Source: Microscilla marina ATCC 23134 (GTDB lineage Bacteria > Bacteroidota > Bacteroidia > Cytophagales > Microscillaceae). From it: DNA of 64,000 nucleotides. Location: positions 1-64,000 of the forward strand of contig NZ_AAWS01000032.1 of NCBI RefSeq assembly GCF_000169175.1, read 5' to 3'. A program made the translations under genes and the position numbers. Numbering within the stretch: position 1 is the stretch's first letter; each line of letters starts with the position of its first letter. Below the pieces are notes generated by a model that saw only the letters and a list, made by a program, of their open reading frames with translations, was not told the DNA's origin and did no database searches. This document shows positions 16,733-25,655 of this stretch, piece after piece.

Positions 16733-16740
16733 TAACTTTG
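16733..16740 (+). promoter_or_regulatory. -7 promoter element for the decarboxylase gene
   Basis: TAACTTTG, an exact TAnnTTTG match, predicts a start near 16747, 21 bases before the ATG at 16768. It overlaps the upstream TTG start candidate (16738), which argues for the ATG. Confidence 0.5.
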
Positions 16741-16767
16741 GCAAAGAAACACCTAAATGATAATATT

Positions 16768-18027
16768 ATGTATTGGGAAAGATATTCACACGACAAAATA
16801 AAAGACATTGTTCATCAGGCACTTGAACAGAACACTCCTTATCGCGATTCTGCCCCAGTGTTGGGTATACCAGCTTCTTACTTAGACCGTACAGAGTTTT
16901 ATGATGACGCTCCGTTTTTGAAAGATGCTCCTTTTATGAAAACAATGATTGAAAACCCTAACCATATCGGGTGTCATACTTTAGACGACGCAGGGCATAT
17001 AGACATGTTTGCAGGGACACAGCAAATAGAGAAAGAGCTGATACAGTTGATAGCCGAACAAATATTTAAGGGAGAACCTAACCAACAGGATGGGTATGTA
17101 GCTACTGGGGGCACTGAGGCAAACATTCAGGCAATGTGGGTTTACCGTAATTACTTCAAAAAAAAGTACCAGGCTAAAACTGAAGAAATAGGGTTGGTAT
17201 ATTCAGAAGACAGTCACTACTCTATGCCCAAAGGAGCAAATTTGTTAGAATTGTCTTCTATCATTCTTCAGGTAGATGAACATACCCGTGCCATTCGCCA
17301 ACAAAGCCTCATTGAAAAAATAACTGAAGCCAGAGCGCAAGGAATAAAGTATTTTATTGTTGTGATGAACCTGTCTACTACTATGTATGGCTCGGTAGAT
17401 GATGTGGAACGAGTGACTGATTTTTTTGAAAAAGAAAAACTACCTTATAAAGTACACGCTGATGGAGCTTTTGGTGGGTTTATTTATCCTTTCACCAATG
17501 AAAAAGATCCCCTCTATAGCTTTCAAAATCCTCGGATTTCTTCTTTTACCATTGATGGACACAAAATGCTGCAAACACCTTATGGTACAGGGCTGTTTTT
17601 GATAAGAAAGGGCTTTATACAATATGTGAAAACCGAAGAAGCACAGTATATCCCAGGCAAAGATTATACAATATGTGGCAGTCGTTCGGGGGCCAATGCC
17701 ATCTCCATCTGGATGTTGTTGCGGGCGCATGGTTCAGAAGGACTCAAGATAAAAATGCAGCGAATAAACGAGCGTACTACCAAGTTATGCAAACGCTTGG
17801 ATGAGTTGGGGGTAAAGTATTTTCGAAACCCTCATATCAATATTATAGCTATCAAGTCGGGACAATTTTCTGCTCGGTTTGCCCAAAAATATCATTTGGT
17901 TGCAGACTCTTACGAGTTCGATGTAAAGTGGTGGAAAATAGTAGTAATGGATCATGTAAAACAGGGTATTTTAGATAAGTTCTTGCTCGACCTTGACGCA
18001 AATTTAAATACAGAACCCACCCACTAA
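16768..18027 (+). CDS. PLP-dependent group II decarboxylase-like enzyme
   Basis: A 419-residue protein from ATG (MYWERYSHDKIKD); a TTG 10 codons upstream is less likely because it lies in the promoter. It belongs to the fold-type I PLP enzymes of the glutamate/aromatic amino-acid decarboxylase group. Visible motifs: GYVATGGTEANIQAMWV (phosphate cup), DSHYSMPKGANLL (His stacking on PLP), HADGAFGGFI (Asp contacting the pyridine nitrogen) and TIDGHKMLQTPYGTG with the Schiff-base Lys (residue 266). SRSGANAISIWMLLRAHG follows. The substrate cannot be told from sequence. Single-gene unit with a terminator directly behind. Confidence 0.88.
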   Translation: MYWERYSHDKIKDIVHQALEQNTPYRDSAPVLGIPASYLDRTEFYDDAPFLKDAPFMKTMIENPNHIGCHTLDDAGHIDMFAGTQQIEKELIQLIAEQIFKGEPNQQDGYVATGGTEANIQAMWVYRNYFKKKYQAKTEEIGLVYSEDSHYSMPKGANLLELSSIILQVDEHTRAIRQQSLIEKITEARAQGIKYFIVVMNLSTTMYGSVDDVERVTDFFEKEKLPYKVHADGAFGGFIYPFTNEKDPLYSFQNPRISSFTIDGHKMLQTPYGTGLFLIRKGFIQYVKTEEAQYIPGKDYTICGSRSGANAISIWMLLRAHGSEGLKIKMQRINERTTKLCKRLDELGVKYFRNPHINIIAIKSGQFSARFAQKYHLVADSYEFDVKWWKIVVMDHVKQGILDKFLLDLDANLNTEPTH

Positions 18028-18043
18028 ACCGCTTTGTAAGGCA

Positions 18044-18080
18044 ATAAAAAATGAGCGTCTGAACAACGCTCATTTTTTAT
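18044..18080. terminator. Bidirectional terminator between convergent genes
   Basis: Perfect 15-base arms (18044-18058 and 18066-18080) with core ATGAGCGT and A6/T6 ends around a 7-base loop. It lies between the decarboxylase stop and the sensor-phosphatase stop. Confidence 0.9.
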
Positions 18081-18093
18081 GATTTTACCTCAT

Positions 18094-21000
18094 TTACACT
18101 TTAAAACCCAACACTGTAATGTCGTCCCTTTGTTCAGCATCACGTTGCGAGAAAGCTAGCTCTTCTTCCCAGGCTTCTTTTTGAGCCTCCATGCTTTTGT
18201 AGGCGTTTTCTACCAAAAAGGCAATGAAATGATTTCTTCCAAATTTGGTTCTGCGAGGAGTAGGGTTATCAATCAAACCATCAGAACTTAAATAACACTT
18301 GGTGCCTTTGTTTAGAGTAATTACCTGATCGGTAAACTCTTTGTGCGCTGGCTCGTGTCTTCCGCCTCCTATAGATTCCCTGTCGCCTTTTAGTTCAAAG
18401 AAGCGACCATTCTGTACATAGTGAAAAGGACGTTTGGCACCAGCAAAAGTGATTTTAGTTTGTTCGTCTTCTACTTTTTCCAACTTACACATCAGCATCT
18501 CCATCCCTTCGCGGTTATTCGTCCGATCTTGCTTTAAAGCTATACGAGTCAGCGAATGTAGTTTCTCCAGAATTTTAGCTGGTTGATGGATTTTTTTGTC
18601 AATGACAATTTCATTCAACAAGCTGTAGCCAATCATACTCATAAAAGCTCCCTGCACCCCGTGTCCGGTACAGTCAATCACCGATATAAACGTAACATCA
18701 TCTGCATGATACATCCAGTAAAAATCACCCGAAACAATGTCCTTAGGTTTAAACAACATAAAATAATCGCCCAGCACCTTCTCCATCCGGCTAGGGAAAG
18801 GCAAAATTGCTTGCTGAATCGTTTGGGCTGAATGAATACTTGCCAGAATTTGCTCATTCTGACGGTTCAGTTCTACATTTTTTTGCTCAATAAACTCTCT
18901 TTGAGCAATGTTTTCTTCTTGTTGTTGGCGCAGTTCTTCGGTTTGCACCAAGAGCTCGTCTTTTTGTTCTCTGAGTAACTTACTCTTATTTAAAATCTCC
19001 TTATTTTGTTGTCTAACTTCCTGGGTTTTTTTCTCTACCAGGTATTGCAATTTTTCTTTTTGGGCTTCAATACTTTTTATCCTCATCCTTACCACAAAGA
19101 ACACCGCACCAACCAATAAAAGCAATAAGGTGATTCTAAACCACCACGTTTCCCAGAAAGGGGTTTTTACTACAAAGGAGTATTCCACTGGCCTTTTTGT
19201 CCAAATACCATCATTGTTGGCTGCTTTTATCTTAAGAGTGTATTCACCAGGAGGGAGGTTGGCATAAATAGCTTCAGGTTTAAAACTGGCTGGTGACCAT
19301 TCATTGTCAAAACCCTCAAGTTTCCACTGATACTTTACCTTTTCGGGAGCCTCATAGCTCAATGCTTCAAAATCAAACGATACGTGATTTACATTATAAG
19401 GGAGTTTAAGCTCTTTGGGCAACGAAAACCAATCTTTGATGCCCGCGTGGTAGTCTTTGTGGTTTTCATCGTTCCATTGAACTGTCTTGAAAAACAAACG
19501 TACATTGGTAATGTTAATTTTAGGGGGCGTACTGTTCGATAAATCTGACTTTGGGTTATACTTAATTAGCCCATTGATGGTACCAAACCATAAGTTACCG
19601 TATCGGTCTTTAAAACTTGCCTGCCCGTTGTTTTCTATGCCTACAAAACCCTCAACTTTACCATACTTTTTAATTTTTTTGATTTTATCTTTTTCACCAA
19701 TCGTGAGGCGTTCCAGCCCGTTTTGTGTACCCAGCCATACCCGGTTGTTATCATCTACCAATACCGAGTATATAATATCAGTTCCAATGCCCTCTTTTAC
19801 AGTAATAGTTGTAAACTTGCTACCATTAAAATGAATCAAGCCTCCGCCAAAAGTCGCAAACCATAAATTCCCTTTTTTGTCTTCAGCCATGTGCAACACC
19901 CATTTATCAGGTAGGCCATCTTTAGTGGTATAATGAGTGAAGTTTTTGGTGGTTCTATTGTATTTCGATATTCCTGAGTTGGTACATAGCCAAATATTCT
20001 TTTGAGCGTCTTTGCCAATAAAATGAATAGATGCATCTACCAACCCCTGACGTTGGCTAAACTCTTTTGACTTTTTTGTTTTTAAATCATACTTTATCAG
20101 CTTTGCTCCATGCAAGGCAAACCAAAGTTCCTCTCCAATCTTTACTGTATTGGTGGTTCTTTTGTGAGGAGGTAGTCCAAAATCTTCGTTGGCCTGCCTT
20201 TTATTTTTGCCCGTTAAATACCACAAGCCGTCATCTGACGAAAACAGCATTTTACCTGGTTCTACTTCAGTGATTCCGCGAATATTGCCTAGTTTTGTAC
20301 CTATATCAGCCATATAAGTAGACACTCCTGCCGAGTCTACCTTGGCAACTCCAGCCCCTACCATGCCAAACCAAATATTCCCCCTTGAATCTTCATAAAT
20401 AGGGCGTATATTTTTAGAAATCAGCCCATCTTTTTCATTCAGGTATATAAAACGATCGCCACTATAGCGCACCAAGCCATCCCCGTCAGAGCCAATCCAT
20501 AAGTTATTTTCACGGTCTTCATACATACAATATACCCGAACGATGGCTAAGCCGTTGTCAATACCAAAAAGCTGCAGACGTTGCCCATCATATTGTAAAA
20601 TGCCAGCCCCCATGGTAGATATCCAAAGTTTATTTTTCTTATCCGTCATAAAGTGCAAAATAGGCGCCTTTTGAGCTTCTTCGGGTAGGGCTATAGGGTT
20701 GATTTGTCCTTTTGAATACTTAAAAAAACGAGTAGTTTGTTGGTTACTGGCAAGCCACAGGTCTCCGTTTTTTGAAGATGACATTTCGTGTATGGGGTTG
20801 TCTTGCAAAAAACCTTGGTCATTAAAGGGCAAGGCAGTAAGTTGCTTGCCATTGTAAGACCAAATATCTTCAGGAGTTGAAATTAGAAATGTATGGTCGC
20901 TGGTTTGGCAAAAAGTATAAATAGTTGCTTCATTGAGCTGAGGAATTTCTTTTTTGAAATCAATAAATTTCCCATCTTTTAAGTACAACAACTGACTCTT

Positions 21001-21435
21001 GTTCATGTCTTCGCGCAGAAAAAACCAAAGCTTGCCAGTTTTATCTTCATACACGCGAGCATAATTTATACTTGTCGGAATATTTTGTTTCTCGCCATAA
21101 TTGGTGAATTTTTGTCCATCATATTTACTGATGCCTCGGTAAGTTATAATCCACAGGTTTTTCTTGCTATCTTCAAACAAATAGATTGCCTGATTGTCAA
21201 TTAACCCATCACTGACCGTAAAAACATCGAATTTGTCGCCGTTGAATCGACATATTCCCCCTCCTTGAGTTGCTTGCCACAAGCTTCCCCGGCTATCTTG
21301 GATAATAGAAAGTACCTGAGATTGTGGGAGCCCTTCTTCAAGCGCATAGCTTGTGAAATTGTATTGCTGGGCTTGGGTGGCAGTATATATTCCAATTATA
21401 CCTAAAAAAAGTGCTATCGTAAAAAGTCTATTCAT
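18094..21435 (-). CDS. Propeller-sensor SpoIIE-type protein phosphatase
   Basis: A 1113-residue protein from ATG (MNRLFTIALFLGIIGIYTAT, signal peptide); the frame is open 15 codons further. Residues about 25-670 are a two-component-regulator propeller with many copies of the pattern DxxGxLWxxTxGGGxxxYDG (for example EDKTGKLWF, EDRENNLWIGSDGDGL, DRYGNLWFGTINGL). A Y_Y_Y domain follows (YQWKLEGFDNEW, LPPGEYTLKIKA). One membrane segment is at about 760-780, then a Gln/Glu-rich coiled coil to 865. The C-terminal PP2C/SpoIIE domain has PKDIVSGDFYW, DCTGHGVQGAFMSMIG and RDDITVLGFKV. It senses periplasmic signals and dephosphorylates a Ser/Thr protein target such as an anti-anti-sigma factor. The usual histidine kinase module is replaced by a phosphatase. 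Confidence 0.9.
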   Translation of the reverse strand: MNRLFTIALFLGIIGIYTATQAQQYNFTSYALEEGLPQSQVLSIIQDSRGSLWQATQGGGICRFNGDKFDVFTVSDGLIDNQAIYLFEDSKKNLWIITYRGISKYDGQKFTNYGEKQNIPTSINYARVYEDKTGKLWFFLREDMNKSQLLYLKDGKFIDFKKEIPQLNEATIYTFCQTSDHTFLISTPEDIWSYNGKQLTALPFNDQGFLQDNPIHEMSSSKNGDLWLASNQQTTRFFKYSKGQINPIALPEEAQKAPILHFMTDKKNKLWISTMGAGILQYDGQRLQLFGIDNGLAIVRVYCMYEDRENNLWIGSDGDGLVRYSGDRFIYLNEKDGLISKNIRPIYEDSRGNIWFGMVGAGVAKVDSAGVSTYMADIGTKLGNIRGITEVEPGKMLFSSDDGLWYLTGKNKRQANEDFGLPPHKRTTNTVKIGEELWFALHGAKLIKYDLKTKKSKEFSQRQGLVDASIHFIGKDAQKNIWLCTNSGISKYNRTTKNFTHYTTKDGLPDKWVLHMAEDKKGNLWFATFGGGLIHFNGSKFTTITVKEGIGTDIIYSVLVDDNNRVWLGTQNGLERLTIGEKDKIKKIKKYGKVEGFVGIENNGQASFKDRYGNLWFGTINGLIKYNPKSDLSNSTPPKINITNVRLFFKTVQWNDENHKDYHAGIKDWFSLPKELKLPYNVNHVSFDFEALSYEAPEKVKYQWKLEGFDNEWSPASFKPEAIYANLPPGEYTLKIKAANNDGIWTKRPVEYSFVVKTPFWETWWFRITLLLLLVGAVFFVVRMRIKSIEAQKEKLQYLVEKKTQEVRQQNKEILNKSKLLREQKDELLVQTEELRQQQEENIAQREFIEQKNVELNRQNEQILASIHSAQTIQQAILPFPSRMEKVLGDYFMLFKPKDIVSGDFYWMYHADDVTFISVIDCTGHGVQGAFMSMIGYSLLNEIVIDKKIHQPAKILEKLHSLTRIALKQDRTNNREGMEMLMCKLEKVEDEQTKITFAGAKRPFHYVQNGRFFELKGDRESIGGGRHEPAHKEFTDQVITLNKGTKCYLSSDGLIDNPTPRRTKFGRNHFIAFLVENAYKSMEAQKEAWEEELAFSQRDAEQRDDITVLGFKV

Positions 21436-21480
21436 ATTCCACTTACTATTAATTTCTTGTGTAACCGTATAGCATGACAT

Positions 21481-21924
21481 TTTATTAAATCAAAAAAAAT
21501 AATTGATAAGTTGTGGCAGGATCAGGAATCTTAGAGTTATGCTTAAAGTGTTGTCTTCAGAGTCAAAAATCGCTTTTTAGCCCAGATCATAACCGAGCAA
21601 AAGAGAGTGCTGTTTCACCATTAAAAATAAGACAACAAACTATTTTGTAAACATACGCTTAATAAAACGCAAAAAATAAAGCTTTCCAAAGAAACAAAAT
21701 ACCTTGGATGCACAAATGAACAAATATTTGCATAGCTAAAGCCATGTTAGTCCCTTACAGGTCAAAATTTTTGAAGAAGTACATCAGCTAAAGGTGCTGT
21801 TTAGTGGAATAGATTGTCTGCTTAATTGTCGTTAGGCTGCAAAAATCATAAAGAATAATGAAAAAATAGTACCAAATATGATATTAATGTTAAAAAAAGG
21901 TGATACAGCCATATGTATATAAGA
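21481..21924. other. Intergenic region, nothing recognised
   Basis: About 440 AT-rich bases between the sensor phosphatase and the HAD gene, both on the minus strand. I see no credible open frame, RNA gene, TAnnTTTG promoter or strong hairpin. Confidence 0.5.
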
Positions 21925-22371
21925 TTATTGACACTGTCTTTTTAATAATAAAGAATCAAGTGCCCCATACCACTGATCGTCATTGGGCAACACCCGAACT
22001 ACAGTAAAATTATTTTCCTGCCCTTCTTTATATACTCTCAATGAGTTGTCTATCAGTGCATCAATACCAAAAGCAGGAGGGTACTTAGAAATATTTTTGG
22101 GTATATTTTTCATTCGTTCCTTGTGAATGGCTCCATTTATAATTCCGTTCAGGTGTACGCCATATAGCCAAAACAAGCGGTAAATATACGTATATATCCA
22201 TACCTCCACTTTTTGTTTTTTGAGTTGTTTATAAAGCCTCTTGAAGTGTAAACGTAAAGGTTCGAAGCCAAGTATGCGTACCAGTGCGGGCGGGGGAAAC
22301 AATTCAGACACAAAGGCTTGGTCAGGGCTAATTAGAGTATCATCAAGGTCAAATGCTATGCGAAAGGTCAT
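21925..22371 (-). CDS. HAD-superfamily hydrolase-like protein
   Basis: A 148-residue protein opening with the HAD motif I, FDLDDTLISP (residues 7-16; nucleophile Asp8, acid/base Asp10). Motif II (hhhT/S) is probably VWIYTY at about 59-64. The region ALIDNSL near residue 108 could supply the acidic motif IV. It is short for a HAD enzyme, with a minimal core and no evident cap. Substrate unknown. No operon partner: the next gene downstream on this strand is over 400 bases away, and a terminator lies between it and gcdH. Confidence 0.75.
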   Translation of the reverse strand: MTFRIAFDLDDTLISPDQAFVSELFPPPALVRILGFEPLRLHFKRLYKQLKKQKVEVWIYTYIYRLFWLYGVHLNGIINGAIHKERMKNIPKNISKYPPAFGIDALIDNSLRVYKEGQENNFTVVRVLPNDDQWYGALDSLLLKRQCQ

Positions 22372-22438
22372 GGTCGCATTTGTTTTACAAACCCATACTC
22401 ATAGGGAGTTGTGTGGTGTCTCGCAAAACTATAAAAAA

Positions 22439-22464
22439 ACTGCTTTGGGTACACCAAAGCAGTT
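22439..22464 (-). terminator. Intrinsic terminator of gcdH
   Basis: Perfect 11-base arms AACTGCTTTGG and CCAAAGCAGTT around a 4-5 base loop. On the minus strand a T7 run follows. It is 28 bases after the gcdH stop. Confidence 0.85.
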
Positions 22465-22491
22465 GTAAAAAAGTGTTGGCTCATCCAGTGC

Positions 22492-23712
22492 TTATCTAAA
22501 AGCTTGGATGCCAGTAATCTCGTGGCCTAAGATCAACAAATGAATATCGTGAGTACCCTCATAAGTTACTACCGATTCAAGGTTCATCATGTGGCGCATG
22601 ATAGAATATTCCTGAGTAATACCCATTCCCCCCAAAATTTGGCGAGCTTCGCGGGCAGTATGCATGGCAATTTCAATATTGTTACGTTTGGCAAGGGAAA
22701 CCTGAGCAGTGGTTGCTTTTCCTTCGTTTTTCAATACACCCAGTCGCCAGCTTACTAACTGAGCCTTGGTGATTTCGGTCAGCATTTCGGCAAGCTTTTT
22801 CTGAATCAACTGAAAGCCAGCAATGGGTTTGCCAAATTGCTTGCGTTCAAGTGCATAACGACGAGCTGTATCGTAGCAATCCATTGCTACCCCGATAGCC
22901 CCCCATGAGATGCCATAACGTGCTGAATCAAGGCAGTTTAAAGGTCCCTTAAGGCCGCTTACCCCAGGTAATACATTTTCTTTGGGTATTTTTACATCAT
23001 TAAACACTAGTTCGCCAGTAACGCTGGCTCTTAGCGACCACTTGTCGTGAATAGTAGGCGTAGAGAAACCTTCCATACCGCGTTCTACAATCACCCCAAG
23101 AATACGACCTTCGTCATTTTTAGCCCACACTACGGCTATATCAGCTTTAGGTGAGTTGGTGATCCACATTTTTGCGCCATTGAGCACATAATGATCCCCT
23201 TTGTCTTCCAAACGGCTTTCCATACCGCTTGGGTTTGAGCCGTGGTTAGGTTCAGTCAAACCAAAGCATCCCAGGTACTCGCCAGAAGCAAGTTTAGGCA
23301 AATACTTTTTCTTTTGCTCTTCAGAGCCAAATGTATAAATAGGAAACATAACCAAGGAACCCTGCACCGATACTGTTGATCGCATTCCGGAATCTCCACG
23401 TTCTATTTCCTGCATCATCAAACCATAAGATATGTAGTCCAAGCCCCCGTTAGGGTTATAGTCGGTAGATACTGTAGGACCAAACAGTCCTAGTTTGCCG
23501 AACTCAGGAACCAGGTATTCTGGAAAAATATTTCTTTCTGCACAATCTTCTATAATAGGAGAGATTTCCTTCTTTACAAAATCACGTACACTATTGCGAA
23601 TAAGAATATGCTCTTCTGTCAATAAATCGTCAATACCATAAAAATCAGGTGATTCGAAAAGGTCTTGTTTAGTCGATTTTTTGATTTCAGCTTCTGTCAG
23701 AGTCTGAGTCAT
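22492..23712 (-). CDS. gcdH: Glutaryl-CoA dehydrogenase (acyl-CoA dehydrogenase family)
   Basis: A 406-residue flavoenzyme. Features of the glutaryl-CoA dehydrogenase subgroup are RGDSGMRSTVSVQGSLVMFP, LGCFGLTEPNHGSNPSGMES, GAKMWITNSPKADIAVVWAK and, near the C-terminus, NLESVVTYEGTHDIHLLILG, with the catalytic Glu in YEGTHD. It oxidises and decarboxylates glutaryl-CoA to crotonyl-CoA in lysine, tryptophan and glutarate breakdown, passing electrons to ETF. Full length. Single-gene unit with terminator. A general acyl-CoA dehydrogenase role cannot be excluded, but the subgroup motifs fit well. Confidence 0.88.
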   Translation of the reverse strand: MTQTLTEAEIKKSTKQDLFESPDFYGIDDLLTEEHILIRNSVRDFVKKEISPIIEDCAERNIFPEYLVPEFGKLGLFGPTVSTDYNPNGGLDYISYGLMMQEIERGDSGMRSTVSVQGSLVMFPIYTFGSEEQKKKYLPKLASGEYLGCFGLTEPNHGSNPSGMESRLEDKGDHYVLNGAKMWITNSPKADIAVVWAKNDEGRILGVIVERGMEGFSTPTIHDKWSLRASVTGELVFNDVKIPKENVLPGVSGLKGPLNCLDSARYGISWGAIGVAMDCYDTARRYALERKQFGKPIAGFQLIQKKLAEMLTEITKAQLVSWRLGVLKNEGKATTAQVSLAKRNNIEIAMHTAREARQILGGMGITQEYSIMRHMMNLESVVTYEGTHDIHLLILGHEITGIQAFR

Positions 23713-23945
23713 AACTAAGTGATGTTTTTGTTAATCGCGTAAAATTAGTAAATCTTATAAAATAAGTAACACTTTCTTTATAATTGTCCACTTTGTTCAT
23801 CGCTTTTGTTTGTTTATATCCAATTGTTTTTTTCACGATGTCACTCATTCATTTTTAAAAGCACTTTTTGTTATTTTATATTTAAAGTTTTAAAAACTGT
23901 AATTACTTTGCCCACAGTTCATAATTAAATTAATTATTCAATGCC

Positions 23946-24401
23946 ATGAAAAAAGAATTTATTAATACAAAGTGCTCTTATCTGTTACTTATTTTTTGTT
24001 TGTTTACAGGAGTGACTCAGGCGCAAGTAGGTACAAAAAAAAACAACTTAAAAGAAACCGCTGAACAAGTAGTACAACGTCAACTAGAAGCATACAACGC
24101 CAGAAATATAGAGGCATTTATGGCCACCTATAGTGATAGTGTAAAGCTTTATAGATACCCACACCGTTTGATTAGTAAGGGGAAAAAAAGTATGCGTAAG
24201 GGGTATGCTCGAATGTTTGAAAAGGTAACCGAGTTGCATTGCAAAATAGTCAAAAGAATAGTGCTAGGCAACAAAGTGATAGATCAGGAGCGCGTGACTG
24301 GTTTTCCAGGTTGGAAAAAGAACGGACCATTAGAAGCAGTAGCAGTATACACTGTAAAAAATGGACTGATAGATTCAGTAACCTTTATTAGAGGGAAATA
24401 A
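23946..24401 (+). CDS. Secreted SnoaL/NTF2-like protein
   Basis: A 151-residue protein with a signal peptide (basic MKKEFINTK, hydrophobic YLLLIFCLFTGVTQAQ). The mature domain has the NTF2-like cone fold pattern of the SnoaL/steroid isomerase group: ETAEQVVQRQLEAYNARNIE, FMATYSDSVKLYRYP, GKKSMRKGYARMFE and a beta-rich C-terminus ending SVTFIRGK. Ligand or enzymatic activity unknown; many such exported domains bind small molecules. A 7/8 match to the -7 element (TTACTTTG at 23903-23910) lies about 40 bases upstream. Confidence 0.75.
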   Translation: MKKEFINTKCSYLLLIFCLFTGVTQAQVGTKKNNLKETAEQVVQRQLEAYNARNIEAFMATYSDSVKLYRYPHRLISKGKKSMRKGYARMFEKVTELHCKIVKRIVLGNKVIDQERVTGFPGWKKNGPLEAVAVYTVKNGLIDSVTFIRGK

Positions 24402-24420
24402 CTATGCTAGTAACATAAAG

Positions 24421-24500
24421 CTATTAGTTACAAGCGACAAGTATCAGTAAGTGGGTGCACATTATGTGTAGTTTTTATTACTTGTCGCCTGTAGCTATTT
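24421..24500. repeat. Imperfect terminal inverted repeat element of about 80 bp
   Basis: AGTTACAAGCGACAAGTA at 24426-24443 is the imperfect reverse complement of the sequence at 24479-24496 (16 of 18). The 35-base interior shows no frame. Similar arms occur at 26521-26645, 29745-29782 and 52563-52680, so this may be a member of a small dispersed family. It could also act as a convergent terminator, but there is no T run. Confidence 0.5.
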
Positions 24501-24503
24501 AAG

Positions 24504-25343
24504 TTACCCCTGAGTGTGTTGTTTTATATACACATCTTGTTGTGGGAAAGGAATCTCAATGTCGTGCTGATCAAGGGTTAACTTGGCCTTTTCTGTCACA
24601 TCAAAAAACACTGTCCAGTAATCTTCAGGTTTGCACCAGGGTCTGATAGTCAGATTTACCGAGCTATCGGCAAGCGCAATCACTGATACACTCGGTGCAG
24701 GTTCTTTCATTACCAGCGTTTCTTTTTCAAGCATTTCCTCCAGCACTTTTTTGGCTTTTCTCAGGTCAGCACCATACGCTACACCAGCCACTACTTCAAC
24801 CCTTATTTTGCCATTTTCACTATGATTAGTAATGGCTCCATTGGTTACATTTGAATTAGGTAAAATCACCGATTTGCCCTCAAGTGTAGTAATGACAGTA
24901 TAGAATATAAGTATTTTTTGAACTTCCCCAAAATGCCCTTGAGTTTCTATCAAGTCGCCCACTTTGAAAGGCTTAAAAACAAGGATAAGTACCCCCCCAG
25001 CAAAGTTTGATAAACTACCTTGTAAGGCTAAACCTACCGCAAGACCTGCTGCACCAAGTATGGCCACAAACGAGGTAGTTTCGATGCCCACCATAGAAGC
25101 AACACTGACAATGAGTAGTGCATTGAGCCCTACATTGATCAAGCTTTTGAGGAAAGAACTGAGTGACTGCTCTATGTTGCTCTTGGCCATGGCATTGGTA
25201 GCAACTTTGAGTAGTTTTTTGATGATCCACCGCCCAACGATAAAAGTAATGATAGCAAGTAGCACTTTGGGACCATAAGTAATCACCTGAGTAGTGATCA
25301 TATCTGCGATTTTGTCAATATTAAATATTTTAGCAAACAGCAT
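24504..25343 (-). CDS. MscS-family mechanosensitive channel
   Basis: A 279-residue small-conductance mechanosensitive channel. Three membrane segments: about 18-45 (VLLAIITFIVGRWIIKKLL), 66-90 and the pore helix at about 94-128 with Gly/Ala-rich AAGLAVGLALQGSLSNFAGG. FKPFKVGDLIETQGHFGEV begins the cytoplasmic beta domain, and VILPNSNVTNGAITNHS is the family signature. The length matches E. coli MscS (286). It releases solutes on hypo-osmotic shock. A second, longer MscS homologue is encoded at 56894-58756. Confidence 0.93.
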   Translation of the reverse strand: MLFAKIFNIDKIADMITTQVITYGPKVLLAIITFIVGRWIIKKLLKVATNAMAKSNIEQSLSSFLKSLINVGLNALLIVSVASMVGIETTSFVAILGAAGLAVGLALQGSLSNFAGGVLILVFKPFKVGDLIETQGHFGEVQKILIFYTVITTLEGKSVILPNSNVTNGAITNHSENGKIRVEVVAGVAYGADLRKAKKVLEEMLEKETLVMKEPAPSVSVIALADSSVNLTIRPWCKPEDYWTVFFDVTEKAKLTLDQHDIEIPFPQQDVYIKQHTQG

Positions 25344-25655
25344 GTAAGGTAATGTTTAGGTATAATACATAGTCGTAATGTTGTGGTTATTTTGGTCGCG
25401 TTTTTTGAGAAGAAATACGGCCAAGTATCGCCAAACCATCACAGTTTTAAGGTTGCCAACTAGCAAAAAAACTGTTGTATAGTTAAATATTTTTGGTCAA
25501 ATCAAAAAGTAGCTTAGCAACTTTTTGAAAAAAAAGTCGTAGTATTGAATATAATAATGATATTAAAATGATATCAATTAATTTAATAAGTGATATTATT
25601 GTGACTCTTTATTTTATATAATAAGATTCCTGTTATTTTTTAAACTTTTAGTACA
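25344..25655. other. Divergent intergenic region, AT-rich
   Basis: About 310 bases between the divergent MscS and SPFH genes. The stretch 25540-25640 is almost pure A/T with repeated TGATATTA/ATTAA words. No exact TAnnTTTG element and no open frame seen. Confidence 0.4.
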
